From assembly GCA_024803745.1 (NCBI GenBank), contig JANJXV010000153.1, forward strand, positions 248,001-312,000: 64,000 bases of DNA, read 5' to 3'. Below are positions 29,942-44,400 of this stretch, piece after piece (the first letter of the stretch is position 1; each line of letters starts with the position of its first letter). The notes below the pieces were generated by a model that had not been told where the DNA came from, searched no databases, and saw only the letters and a list, made by a program, of their open reading frames with translations. The translations under genes and the position numbers were made by a program. Source of the stretch: Megascapheus bottae. Lineage: Eukaryota; Chordata; Mammalia; Rodentia; Geomyidae.

Positions 29942-32072
29942 ACACAACTCCTTTCTGAGTTCACACACCTCCATTCATTGACTTCACACACCTCCACTCT
30001 GTGACTTTACACACCTCCATTCTGTGACTTCACACACCTCCATTCTGTGATTTCACACACAATCCATTCTATGACTTCACAAACCTCCATTCTTTGATTT
30101 CACACACCTCCATTCTATGACTTCACACACCTCCATTGTGACTTCATACTACTCCATTCTGTGAATTCACACACCTCCTTTCTGTGACTTCACACACCTC
30201 CATACTATGACTTCCACACACCTTCAATCTATGACTTCACAATCTCCATTCTATGACTTCACAGACTTACAATCTATGACTTCACAAACCTCCATTCTAT
30301 GACTTCACACACCTGCAATCTGACTTCACACACCTCCATTCTCTGACTTCACACACCTTCATTCTATGACTTCACACATCTCCATTCTGTAACTTCACAC
30401 GCTTCCAATGTTTGACGTCACAAACCTCCATTCCATGACTTCATACACCTCCATTCTATGACTTCACACACATCCATTCTTTGACCTCACACACCTACAT
30501 TTTGACTTCACACACCTCCATTCTGTGACTTCACACACCTGCATTTGTGACTTCACACACCACAATTTTGACTTCACACACGTCCATTCTTTGACTTCAC
30601 ACACCTCCATTTTGACTTCACACACCTCCATTTTGTGACTTCACACACCTCCATTCTATGACTTCACACACCTCCATTCTATGACTTCACACACCTACAT
30701 TGTGACTTCACACACCTACGTTCTATCAGTTCACACACCTGCATTGTGACTTCACACACCTCCATTCTATGACTTCACACACCTCCATTCTGAATTCACA
30801 CACCACCATTCTGACTTCACACACCTCAATTCTGTGACTTCACACACCTCCATTCTATGATTTCCCACACCTCCATTCTTTGACTTCACACACCTCCATT
30901 CTATGACTTCACATACCTCCTTTCTGAGTTGACACACCTCCATTCTGTGACTTCACATACCTCCAATCTGACTTCACACACCTCCATTCTATGATTCACA
31001 CACCTCCATTCTGTGACTTCAAAATCCACCATTCTATGACTTCACACATCTCCATTGTGACTTCACACACCTCCATTCTATGAGTTCACATAGCTCCATT
31101 CTGACTTCACACACCTCCATTCTATGACTTCGCACACCTCTATACTGGCTTCACACCCCTCCATTCTGTGATTTCACATACCTCCACTCTTAGACTTCAC
31201 ACACCTCCATTCTATGATTTCACACACCTCCATTCTATGATTTCACACAGCTCCATTCTATGACTTCACACAACTCCTTTCTGAGTTCACACACCTCCAT
31301 TCATTGACTTCACACACCTCCAATCTGACTTCACACACCTCCATTCTATGACTCCACACACTTCCATTCTGTGATTTCAAAAACCACAATTCTATGACTT
31401 CACACACCTCCATTGTGACTTCACATACCTCCATTCTAAGAGTTCACACACCTCCAATCTGACTTCACACACCTCCATTCTATGAATTCCCACAGCTTCA
31501 TTCTGACTTAACACACCTCCATTCTATGACTTCGCATACCTTTATTCTGACTTCATACACCTCCATTCTGTGACTTCTCACACCTCCATTCTGTGATTTC
31601 ACACACCTCCATTCTATGACTTCACACACCTCCATTCTTTGACTTCACACACCTCCATTCTATGACTTCACACACCTCCATTGTGACTTCACACATCGCC
31701 GTTCTGTGACTTCACACACATCCCTTCTGTGACTTGACACACCTCCATTTTATGACTTCACACACCTCCATTCTATGACTTCACACACCTCCATTCTGTA
31801 ATTTCACACCCTTCAAATGGTGGACGTCACAAACCTCCATTCCATGACTTCATACACCTCCATTCTATGACTTCACACACATCCATTCTTTGACCTCACA
31901 CACCTCCATTTTGACTTCACACACCTCCATTCTGTGTCTTCACACACCTGCATTTGTGACTTCACACACCACAATTGTGACTTCACACGTCCATTCTTTG
32001 ACTTCACACACCTCCATTTTGACTTCACACACCTCCTTTTTGTGACTTCACATACCTCCATTCTATGACTTC
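29942..32072 (+). repeat. 2131-bp tandem duplication, copy 2
   Basis: This is the second half of the direct pair and ends where the shift of 2131 stops matching: copy 1 runs into ACACAACTCC again, whereas this copy runs into ACACACCTCCATTCTATG at about 32072. Its content is the same as copy 1 as far as I can read. Confidence 0.9.
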
Positions 32073-32763
32073 ACACACCTCCATTCTATGACTTCACACA
32101 CCTACATTGTGACTTCACACACCTACGTTCTATCAGTTCACACACCTGCATTGTGACTTCACACACCTCCATTCTATGACTTCACACTCCTCCATTCTGA
32201 ATTCACACACCTCCATTCTGACTTCACACACCTCAATTCTGTGACTTCACACACCTCCATTGTGACTTCACACACCTACGTTCTATCAGTTCACACACCT
32301 GCATTGTGACTTCACACACCTCCATTCTATGACTTCACACACCTCCATTCTGAATTCACACACCTCCATTCTGACTTCACACACCTCAATTCTGTGACTT
32401 CACACACCTCCATTCTATGATTTCCCACACCTCCATTCTTTGACTTCACACACCTCCATTCTATGACTTCACATACCTCCTTTCTGAGTTCACACACCTC
32501 CATTCATTGACTTCACACACCTCCAATCTGTCTTCACACACCTCCATTCTATGACTCCGCACACCTCCATTCTGTGATTTCAAAAACCACAATTCTATGA
32601 CTTCACACACCTCCATTGTGACTTCACATACCTCCATTCTAAGAGTTCACACACCTCCAATCTGACTTCACACACCTCCATTGTATGAAATCCCACAGCT
32701 CCATTCTGACTTAACACATCTCCATTCTACGACTTCACATACCTCGATTCTGACTTCATACAC
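32073..32763 (+). repeat. Mosaic stretch with a 153-bp internal duplication
   Basis: The string ACCTACGTTCTATCAG occurs at 32121 and again at 32274. The intervening seven monomers (153 bp, consistent with three of 23 and four of 21) are repeated with one visible difference, ACACTCCTCC against ACACACCTCC. The rest, from about 32460 to 32763, resembles 5620-5930, with CTAAGAGTTC and a GAAATCCCACAG variant, and leads straight into the second copy of block A. Confidence 0.7.
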
Positions 32764-34490
32764 CTCCATTCTGAGATTTCACACACCTCCATTCTATGAC
32801 TTCAAACACCTCCATTCTGTGACTTCACACACCTCAACTCTGTCACTTTACACACCTCCATTCTCTGACTTCTCACACCGCCATTCTGTGATTTCACACA
32901 CCTCCATTCTATGACTTCACACACCTCCATTCTTTGACTTCACACACCTCCATTCTGTGACTTCACACACCTCCATTGTGACTTCACACATCTCCGTTCT
33001 GTGACTTGACACACCTCCATTCTATCACTTCACACACCTCCATTCTATGACTTCACACACCTCCATTCTTTAATTTCACACACTTCCAATGTTTGACTTC
33101 ACAAACCTCCATTCTTTGACTTCACACACCTCCATTCTATGACCCCTCACACCTCAATTGTGACTTCACACATCTCCGTTCTGTGACTTCACACACCTCC
33201 CTTCTGTGACTTGACACACCTCCATTCTATGACTTCACAAACCTCCATTCTTTGACTTCACACACCTCAATTTTGACATCACACACCTCCATTCTGTGAC
33301 TTCACACACCTCCATTTTTTGACTACACACAACTCCATTTTGTGACTTCACACCTCCATTCTCTGACTTCACACATCTCCATTCTGACTTCACACACCTC
33401 CAATCTATGACTTCACACATCTCCCTTCTATGACTTCACACACCTCCATTCTGTAACTTCACACACTTCCAATGTTTGACTACACCAACCTCCATTCCAT
33501 GGCTTCATACACATCCATTCTATGACTTCACACAACTGCTTTCTTTGACTTCACAAAATTCCATTTTGATTTCACACACCTCCACTCTGTGACTTCACTC
33601 ACCTCCATTTGTGACTTCACACATCACAATTTTGACTTCACACACCTCCATTCTGTGACTTCACACACCTCCATTCTGAGTTAACACACTTCCATTTGTG
33701 ACTTCACACACCTCCATTCTGACTTCAAACACCTCCATTCTATGACTTCACACACTTCCATTCTATGACTTCACACACCTCCATTCTGTGACTTCACACA
33801 CCTCACTCTGAGTTCACACACCTCCATTCTGAGTCTTCACACACCTCCATTCTGTGACTTCACACATCTCGTTATATGACTTCACAAACCTCCATTCTGT
33901 GACCTCACACACCTCAAATCTGAGTTTACACCCCTCCATTGTGTGACTTCACACACCTCCATTCTGCGACTTCACACACCCCCATTCTATGACTTCACAC
34001 ACCTCCATTCTATGACTTCACACACCTTCATTCTATGCCTTTACACACCTCCATTCTGTGACTTCACACACCTCCATTCTATAACATCACACACCTCCAT
34101 TCTGTGACTTCACACACCTCCATTCTATGACTTCACACACCTCCATTCTATGACTTCAGAAACCTACATTGTGACTTCACACACCTCCATTGTACGAGTT
34201 CACACACCTGCATTGTGACTTCACTCACCTCCATTCTCTGACTTCACACACCTCCATTCTGACTTCACACACCTCCATTCTGACTTCACACACCTCAATT
34301 CTGTGACTTCACACACCTCCATTCTATGATTTCACACACCTCCATTCTATGACTTCACAGACCTCCATTCTATGACTTCACACACCTCCTTTCTGAGTTC
34401 AAACACATCCATTCTGTGACTTCACACACCTCCATTGTGACTTCATACACCTCCATTCTATGAGTTCACACACCTCCATTCTGACTTCAC
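32764..34490 (+). repeat. Higher-order block A, copy 2
   Basis: This repeats 1-1730 at shift 32763. The match ends near 34490, where the sequence switches to CTTCTGACACCTCC and CTTCTCACACCTC, variants otherwise found near 12056, 20854, 48532 and 58399. The copy is therefore joined here to a different higher-order neighbour from that of copy 1. Confidence 0.85.
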
Positions 34491-37400
34491 ACACTTCCAT
34501 TCTATGACTTCACACAGCTCCATTCTGACTTCTGACACCTCCATTCTATGACTTCTCACACCTCTATTCTGACTTCACACAACTGCATTCTGTGACTTCA
34601 CACACCTCCATTCTATGACTTCACACACCTCCATTCTGTGACTTCACACACCTCCACTCTGTGACTTTACACACCTCCATTCTGTGACTTCACACACCTC
34701 CATTCTGTGATTTCACACACAATCCATTCTATGACTTCACAAACCTCCATTCTTTGATTTCACACACCTCCATTCTATGACTTCACACACCTGCATTGTG
34801 ACTTCATACAACTCCATTCTGTGAATTCACACACCTCCTTTCTGTGACTTCACACACCTCCATACTATGACTTCCACACAACTTCAATCTATGACTTCAC
34901 AACCTCCATTCTATGACTTCACACACTTCCAATCTATGACTTCACAAACGTGCATTCTATGACTTCACAAACCTGCAATTTGAATTCACACACCTCCATT
35001 ATCTGACTTTACACACCTCCATTCTATGACTTCAAACACCTCCATTCTGTAACTTCACACTCTTCCAATGTTTGACTTCACAAACCTCCATTCCATGACT
35101 TCATACACCTCCATTCTATGACTTCACACACATCCATTCTTTAACCTCACACACCTCCATTTTGACTTCACACACCTCCATTCTGTGACTTCACACACCT
35201 GCATTTGTGACTTCACACACCACAATTTTGACTTCACACACGACCATTCTTTGACTTCACACACCTCCATTTTGACTTCACACACTTCCATTCTGTGACT
35301 TCACACACCTCCATTCTGTGACATCACACACCTACATTGTTTGACTTCACACCCCTCCATTTTGACTTCACAAACCTCCATTCTATGACTTCACACACCT
35401 TCATTCTTACTTCAGAAACATCCTTTCTATGACTTCACAAACCTCCCTTCTGTGAATTCACACACCTCCATTCTATGACTTCACACTCCTCCATTCTATG
35501 AGTTCACACACCTCCATTCTATGATTTCACACACCTCCATTCTATGACTTCACACACCTCCATTCTATGCCTTTACACACCTCCATTCTGTGACTTCACA
35601 CACCTCAATTCTGTGACTTCACACACCTACATTGTGACTTCACACACCTACGTTCTATCAGTTCACACACCTGCATTGTGACTTCACACACCTCCATTCT
35701 ATGACTTTACACACCTCCATTCTGAATTCACACACCTCCATTCTGACTTAACACACCGCAATTCTGTGACTTCACACACCTCCATTCTATGACTTCAAAC
35801 ACCTCCATTCTGTGACTTCACACACCTCAACTCTGTCACTTTACACACCTCCATTCTGTGACATGTCACACCTCCATTCTGTGCTTTCACACACCTCCAT
35901 TCTATGACTTCACACACCTCCATTGTTTGACTTCACACACCTCCATTCCATGACTTCACACACCTCCATTTTGACTTCACACATCGCCGTTCTGTGACTT
36001 CACACACTTCCCTTCTGTGACTTGACACACCTCCATACTATGACTTCCACACACCTTCAATCTATGACTTCACAACCTCCATTCTATGACTTCACAGACT
36101 TCCAATCTATGACTTCACACACCTCCATTCTATGACTTCACACACCTGCAATCTGACTTCACACACCTCCATTCTCTGACTTCACACACCTCCATTCTAT
36201 GACTTCACACACCTCCATTCTGTAACTTCACACGCTTCCAATGTTTGACGTCACAAACCTCCATTCCATGACTTCATACACCTCCATTCTATTACTTCAC
36301 ACACATCCATTCTTTGACCTCACACACCTACATTTTGACTTCACACACCTCCATTCTGTGACTTCACACACCTGCATTTGTGACTTCACACACCACAATT
36401 TTGACTTCACACACGTCCATTCTTTGACTTCACACACCTCCATTTTGACTTCACACAACTTCATTTTGTGACTTCACACACCTCCATTCTATGACTTCAC
36501 ACACCTCCATTATATGACTTCACACACCTACATTGTGACTTCACACACCTACGTTCTATCAGTTCACACACCTGCATTGTGACTTCAAACTCCTCCATTC
36601 TATGATTTCACACACCTCCATTCTGAATTCACACACCTCCATTCTGACTTCACACACCTCAATTCTGTGACTTCACACACCTCCATTCTATGATTTCCCA
36701 CACCTCCATTCTTTGACTTCACACACCTCCATTCTATGACTTCACATACCTCCTTTCTGAGTTGACACACCTCCATTCTGTGACTTCACATACCTCCAAT
36801 CTGACTTCACACACCTCCATTCTATGACTTCACACACCTCCATTCTGTGACTTCAAAACCCACCATTCTATGACTTCACACATCTCCATTGTGACTTCAC
36901 ACACCTCCATTCTATGAGTTCACATAGCTCCATTCTGACTTCACACACCTCCATTCTATGACTTCGCACACCTCTATTCTGACTTCACACCCCTCCATTC
37001 TGTGATTTCACATACCTCTACTCTTTGACTTCACACACCTCCATTCTATGATTTCACACACCTCCATTCTATGATTTCACACAGCTCCATTCTATGACTT
37101 CACATACCTCCTTTCTGAGTTCACACACCTCCATTCATTGACTTCACACACCTCCAATCTGACTTCACACACCTCCATTCTATGACTCCACACACATCCA
37201 TTCTGTGATTTCAAAAACCACAATTCTATGTCTTCACACACCTCCATTTTGACTTCACATACCTCCATTCTATGAATTCCCAAAGCTTCATTCTGACATA
37301 ACACACCTCCATTCTATGACTTCGCATACCTCTATTCTGACTTCATACACCTCCATTCTGTTACTTCACACACCTCAACTCTGTCACTTTACACACCTCA

Positions 37401-38419
37401 ATTCTGTGACTTCTCAAACCCCATTCTGTGATTTCACACACCTCCATTCTATGACTTAACACACCTCCATTCTTTGACTTCACACACTTCCATTCTATGA
37501 CTTCACACACCTCCATTGTGACTTCACACATCGCCGTTCTGTGACATCACACACCTCCCTTCTGTGAATTGACACACCTCCATTCTGTAATTTCACACGC
37601 TTCCAATGTTGGATGTCACAAGCCTCTATTCCATGACTTCATACACCTCCATTCTATGACTTCACACACATCCATTCTTTGACCTCACACACCTCCATTT
37701 TGACTTCACACACCTCCATTCTGTGACTTCACACACCTGCATTTGTGACTTCACACACCACAATTGTGACTTCACACACGTCCATTCTTTGACTTCACAC
37801 ACCTCCATTTTGACTTCACACACCTCCATTTTGTGACTTCACACACCTCCATTCTATGACTTCACACACCTCCATTCTATGACTTCACACACCTACATTG
37901 TGACTTCACACACCTACGTTCTATCAGTTCACACACCTGCATTGTGACTTCACACACCTCCATTCTATGACTTCACACACCTCCATTCTGAATTCACACA
38001 CCTCCATTCTGACTTCACACACATCAATTCTGTGACTTCACACACCTCCATTCTATGATTTCCCACACCTCCATTCTTTGACTTCACACACCTCCATTCT
38101 ATGACTTCACATACCTCCTTTCTGAGTTCACACACCTCCAATCTGACTTCACACACCTCCATTTTATGACTCCACACACCTCCATTCTGTGATTTCAAAA
38201 ACCTCAATTCTATGACTTCACACACCTCCATTGTGACTTCACATACCTCCATTCTAAGAGTTCACTCACCTCCAATCTGACTTCACACACCTCCATTGTA
38301 TGAAATCCCACAGCTCCATTCTGACTTAACACATCTCCATTCTACGATTTCGCATACCTCTATTCTGACTTCATACACCTCCATTCTGTGACTTCACACA
38401 CCTCCATTCTATGACTTCA
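34490..38419 (+). repeat. 3.9-kb mosaic interval between blocks A and B, copy 2 only
   Basis: This interval has no counterpart between 1730 and 1840. It is satellite throughout, assembled from known contexts. About 34490-34930 follows 12016-12450 (shift 22474). About 34950-35480 follows 4380-4890, with CTGCAATTTGAATTC. About 36030-36580 follows 6645-7190 and 28065-28610. About 36580-37130 follows 28610-29160. About 37600-38270 resembles the second part of the 2.1-kb unit. About 38270-38420 resembles 5810-5960. Either copy 1 lost about 3.8 kb or this copy gained it. Confidence 0.65.
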
Positions 38420-41400
38420 AACACCTCCATTCTGTGACTTCACACACCTCAACTGTGTCACTTTACACACCTCCATTCTGTGACTTCTCACACCGCCATT
38501 CTGTGATTTCACACACCTCCATTCTATGACTTCACACACCTCCATTCTTTGACTTCACACACCTCCATTCTGTGACTTCACACACCTCCATTGTGACTTC
38601 ACACATCTCCGTTCTGTGACTTCACACACCTCCCTTCTGTGACTTGACACACCTCCATTTTATGACTTCACACACCTCCATTCTATGACTTCACACACCT
38701 CCATTCTGTAATTTCACACACTTCCAATGTTTGACTTCACAAACCTCCATTTTTTGACTTCACACACCTCCATTCTATGACCTCTCACACCTCCATTGTG
38801 ACTTCACACATCTCCGTTCTGTGACTTCACACACCTCCCTTCTGTGACTTGACACACCTCCATGCTATGACTTCACACACCTCCATTCTTTGACTTCACA
38901 CACCTCCATTTTGACATCACACACCTCCATTCTGTGACTTCACACACCTCCATTTGTGACTTCACACACCACAATTTTGACTTCACACACCTCCATTCTT
39001 TGACTTCACACACCTCAATTTTGACTTGACACACTTCCATTCTGTGAATTCACACACCTCCATTCTGTGACTTCACACACCTCCATTGTTTGACTACACA
39101 CAACTCCATTCTTTGACTTCACACACCTCCATTCCATGACATCACACACCTCCATTCTGTGACTTCACACACCTCCATTCTCTGACTTCACACACCTCCA
39201 TTCTGTGACTACACACACCTCCATCCTGTGATTTCACACACCTCCATCCTGTGACTTCACACACCTCCATTCTCTGACTTCACACACCTCCATTCTGTGA
39301 CTTCACACACCTCCACTCTGTGACATTACACACCTCCATTCTGTGTCTTCACACACCTCCATCCTGTGATTTCACACACCTCCATTCTATGACTTCACAC
39401 ACCTCCATTCTATGACTTCACACACCTCCATCTCTGACTTCACACATCTCCATTCTGACTTCACACACCTCTATTCTATGCCTTCACACATCTCCCTTCT
39501 ATGACTTCACACACTTCCATTCTGTAACTTCACACACTTCCAATGTTTGACTTCACAAACCTCCATTCCATGACTTCATACACATCCATTCTATGACTTC
39601 ACACAACTCCTTTCTTTGACTTCACAAAATTCCATTTTGATTTCACACACCTGCACTCTGTGACTTCACACACCTCCATTTGTGACTTCACACATCACAA
39701 TTTTGACTTCACACACCTCCATTCTGTGACTTCACACACCTCCATTCTGAGTTAACACACCTCCATTTGTGACTTCACACACCTCCATTCTGACTTCACA
39801 CACCTCCATTCTATGACTTCACACACTTCCATTCTATGACGTCACACACCTCCATTCTGTGACTTCACACACCTCCACTCTGAGTTCACACACCTCCATT
39901 CTGTGTCTTCACACACCTCCATTCTGTGACTTCACACACCTCGTTATATGACTTCACAAACCTCCATTCTGTGACCTCACACACCTCAAATCTGAGTTCA
40001 CACCCCTCCATAGTGTGACTTCACACACCTCCATTCTGTGACTTCACACACCCCCATTCTATGACTTCACACACCTCCATTCTATGACTTCACACACCTC
40101 CATTCTATGCCTTTACACACCTCCATTCTGTGACTTCACACACCTCCATTCTATAACATCACACACCTCCATTCTGTGACTTCACACACCTCCATTCTAT
40201 GACTTCACACACCTTCATTCTATGACTTCAGAAACCTACATTGTGACTTCACACACCTCCATTCTATGAGTTCACACACCTGCATTGTGACTTCACACAC
40301 CTCCATTCTGACTTCACAAACCTCCATTCTGACTTCACACACCTCAATTCTGTGACTTCACACACCTCCATTCTATGATTTCACACACCTCCATTCTATG
40401 ACTTCACAGACCTCCATTCTATGACTTCACACACCTCCTTTCTGAGTTCACACACATCCATTCTGTGACTTCACACACCTCCATTGTGACTTCATACACC
40501 TCCATTCTATGAGTTCACACACCTCCATTCTGACTTCACACACTTCCATTGTATGACTTCACACAGCTCCATTCTGACTTCACACACAACCATTCTATGA
40601 CTTCGCACACCTCTATTCTGACTTCACTGAACTGCATTCTGTGACTTCACACACCTCCATTCTATGACTTCACACACCTCCATTCTGTGACTTCACACAC
40701 CTCCACTCTGTGACTTTACACACCTCCATTCTGTGACTTCACACACCTCCATTCTGTGATTTCACACACAATGCATTCTATGACTTCACAAACCTCCATT
40801 CTTTGATTTCACACACCTCCATTCTATGACTTCACACACCTGCATTGTGACTTCATACAACTCCATTCTGTGAATTCACACACCTCCTTTCTGTGACTTC
40901 ACACACCTCCATACTATGATTTACACACACCTTCAATCTATGACTTCACAACCTCCATTCTATGACTTCACAAACCTGCAATTTGAATTCACACACCTCC
41001 ATTATCTGACTTTACACACCTCCATTCTACGACTTCACACACCTCCATTCTGTAACTTCACACGCTTCCAATGTTTGACTTCACAAACGTCCATTCCATG
41101 ACTTCATACACCTCCATTCTATGACTTCACACACATCCATTCTTTGACCTCACACACCTCCATTTTGACTTCACACACCTCCATTCTGTGACTTCACACA
41201 CCTGCATTTGTGACTTCACACACCACAATTTTGATTTCACACACGACCATTCTTTGACTTCACACACCTCCATTTTGACTTCACACACTTCCATATTGTG
41301 ACTTCACACACCTCCATTCTGTGACTTCACACACCTACATTGTTTGACTTCACACCCCTCCATTTTGACTTCACACACCTCCATTCTATGACTTCACACA

Positions 41401-44400
41401 CCTTCATTCTTAATTCAGAAACATCCATTCTATGACTTCACAAACCTCCCTTCTGTGAATTCACACACCTCCATTCTGGGTTCACACACCTCCTTTCTGT
41501 GACTTCACACACCTCCATTCTATGACTTCACACTCCTCCATTCTATGAGTTCACACACCTCCATTCTGTGACTTCACACACCTCCATTCTATGACTTCAC
41601 ACACCTCCATTGTGACTTCACACATCGCCGTTTTGTGACTTCACACACCTCCCTTCTGTGACTTGACACACGTCCATTTTATGACTTGACACACCTCCAT
41701 TCTATGACTTCACACACCTCCATTCTGTAATTTCACACGCTTCCAATGTTTGACGTCACAAACCTCCATTCCATGACTTCATACACCTCCAGTCTATGAC
41801 TTCACACACATCCATTCTTTGACCTCACACACCTCCATTTTGACTTCACACACCTCCATTCTGTGACTTCACACACCTGCATTTGTGACTTCACACACCA
41901 CAATTGTGACTTCACACACGTCCATTCTTTGACTTCACACACCTCCATTCTATGACTTCACACACCTCCATTCTATGACTTCACACACCTATATTGTGAC
42001 TTCAAACACCTACGTTCTATCAGTTCACATACCTGCATTGTGACTTCACACACCTCCATTCTATGAATTCACACACCTCCATTCTGAATTCACACACCTC
42101 CATTCTGACTTCACACACCTCAATTCTGAATTCACACCCCTCAATTCTATGATTTCCCACACCTCCATTCTTTGACTTCACACACCTCCATTCTATGACT
42201 TCACATACCTCCTTTCTGAGTTCACACACCTCCATTCATTGAGTTCACACACCTCCAATCTGACTTCACACACCTCCATTCTATGTCTCCACACACCGCC
42301 ATTCTGTGATTTCAAAAACCACAATTCTATGACTTCACATACCTCCATTGTGACTTCACATACCTCCATTCTAAGAGTTCACACACCTCCAGTCTGACTT
42401 CACACACCTCCATTGTATGAATTCCCACAGTTCCATTCTGACTTAACACATCTCCATTCCACGACTTCGCATACCTCTATTCTGACTTCATACACCTCCA
42501 TTCTGTGACTTCACACACCTCCATTCTATGACTTCAAACACCTCCATTCTGTGACTTCACACACCTCAACTCTGTCACTTTGCACACCTCCATTCTGTGA
42601 CTTCACACATCTCAACTCTGTCACTTTGCACACCTCCATTCTGTGACTTCTCACACCTCCATTCTGTGATTTCACACACCTCCATTCTATGACTTCACAC
42701 ACCTCCGTTCTTTGACTTAACACACCTCCATTCTATGAGTTCACACACCTCCATTGTGACTTCACACATCGCCGTTCTGTGACTTCACACACCTCCCTTC
42801 TGTGACTTGACACACCTCCATTTTATGACTTCACACACCTCCATTCCATGACTTCAAACTCCTCCATTCTGTGACTTCACACACCTCAACTCTGTCACTT
42901 TACAAACCTCCATTCTATGACTTCGCACACCTCTATTCTGACTTCACACAACTGCATTCTGTGACTTCACACACCTCCATTCTATGTCTTCACACACCTC
43001 CATTCTGTGACTTCACACACCTCCTCTCTGTGACTTTACACACCTCCATTCTGTGACTTCACACACCTCCATTCTCTGATTTCACACACAATCCATTCTA
43101 TGACTTCACAAACCTCCATTCTTTGATTTCACACACCTTCATTCTATGACTTCACACACCTCCATTGTGACTTCATACAACTCCATTCTGTGAATTCACA
43201 CACCTCCTTTCTGTGACTTCACACACCTCCATACTATGACTTCCACACACCTTCAATCTATGTCTTCACAACCTCCATTCTATGACTTCACAGACTTCCA
43301 ATCTATGACTTCACAAACCTCCATTCTATGACTTCACACACCTACAATCTCACTTTACACACCTCCATTCTCTGACTGCACACACCTCCATTTTATGACT
43401 TAACACACCTCCATTCTGTAACTTCACACGCTTCCAATGTTTGACGTCACAAACCTCCATTCCATGACTTCATACACCACCATTCTATGACTTCATACAC
43501 ATCCATTCTTTGACCTCACACACCTCCATTTTGACTTCACACACCTCCATTCTGTGACTTCACACACTTGCATTGGTGACTTCACACACCAAAATTTTGA
43601 TTTCACACACGTCCATTCTTTGACTTCACACACCTCCATTTTGACTTCACACACCTCCATTTTGTGACTTCACACACCTCCATTCTATGACTTCACACAC
43701 CTCCATTCTATAACTTCACACACCTACATTGTGACTTCACACACCTACATTCTATCAGTTCACACACCTGCATTGTGACTTCACACACCTCCATTCTATG
43801 ACTTCACACACCTCCTTTCTGAATTCACACACCTCCATTCTGACTTCACACACCTCAATTCTATGATTTCCCACACCTCCATTCTTTGACTTCACACACC
43901 TCCATTCCATGACTTCACATACCTCCTTTCTGAGTTGACACACCTCTATTCTGTGACTTCACATACCTCCAATCTGACTTCACACACCTCCATTCTTTGA
44001 CTTCACACACCTCTATTCTGTGACTTCAAAAACCACCATTCTATGACTTCAAACATCTCTATTGTGACTTCACACACCTCCATTCTATGAGTTCACATAG
44101 CTCCATTCTGACTTCACACACCTCCATTCTATGACTTCGCACACCTCTATTCTGACTTCACACCCCTCCATTCTGTGATTTCACATACCTCCACTCTTTG
44201 ACTTCACACACCTCCATTCTATGATTTCACACACCTCCATTCTATGATTTCACACAGCTCCATTCTATGACTTCACACAACGCCTTTCTGAGTTCACACA
44301 CCTTCATTCATTGACTTCACACACCTCCAATCTGACTTCACATACCTCCATTCTATGACTTCACACACCACCATTGTGACTTCACACACCTCCATTCTAT

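Noticed and set aside
37965..38252. Longest open frame (95 codons, - strand) as a Cys-rich repeat protein gene
   Set aside because: Its residues are a direct reading of the monomer with a 23-codon period. Homologous copies elsewhere are broken by 21/22-bp units, and there is no non-repetitive domain, signal or flanking gene structure.
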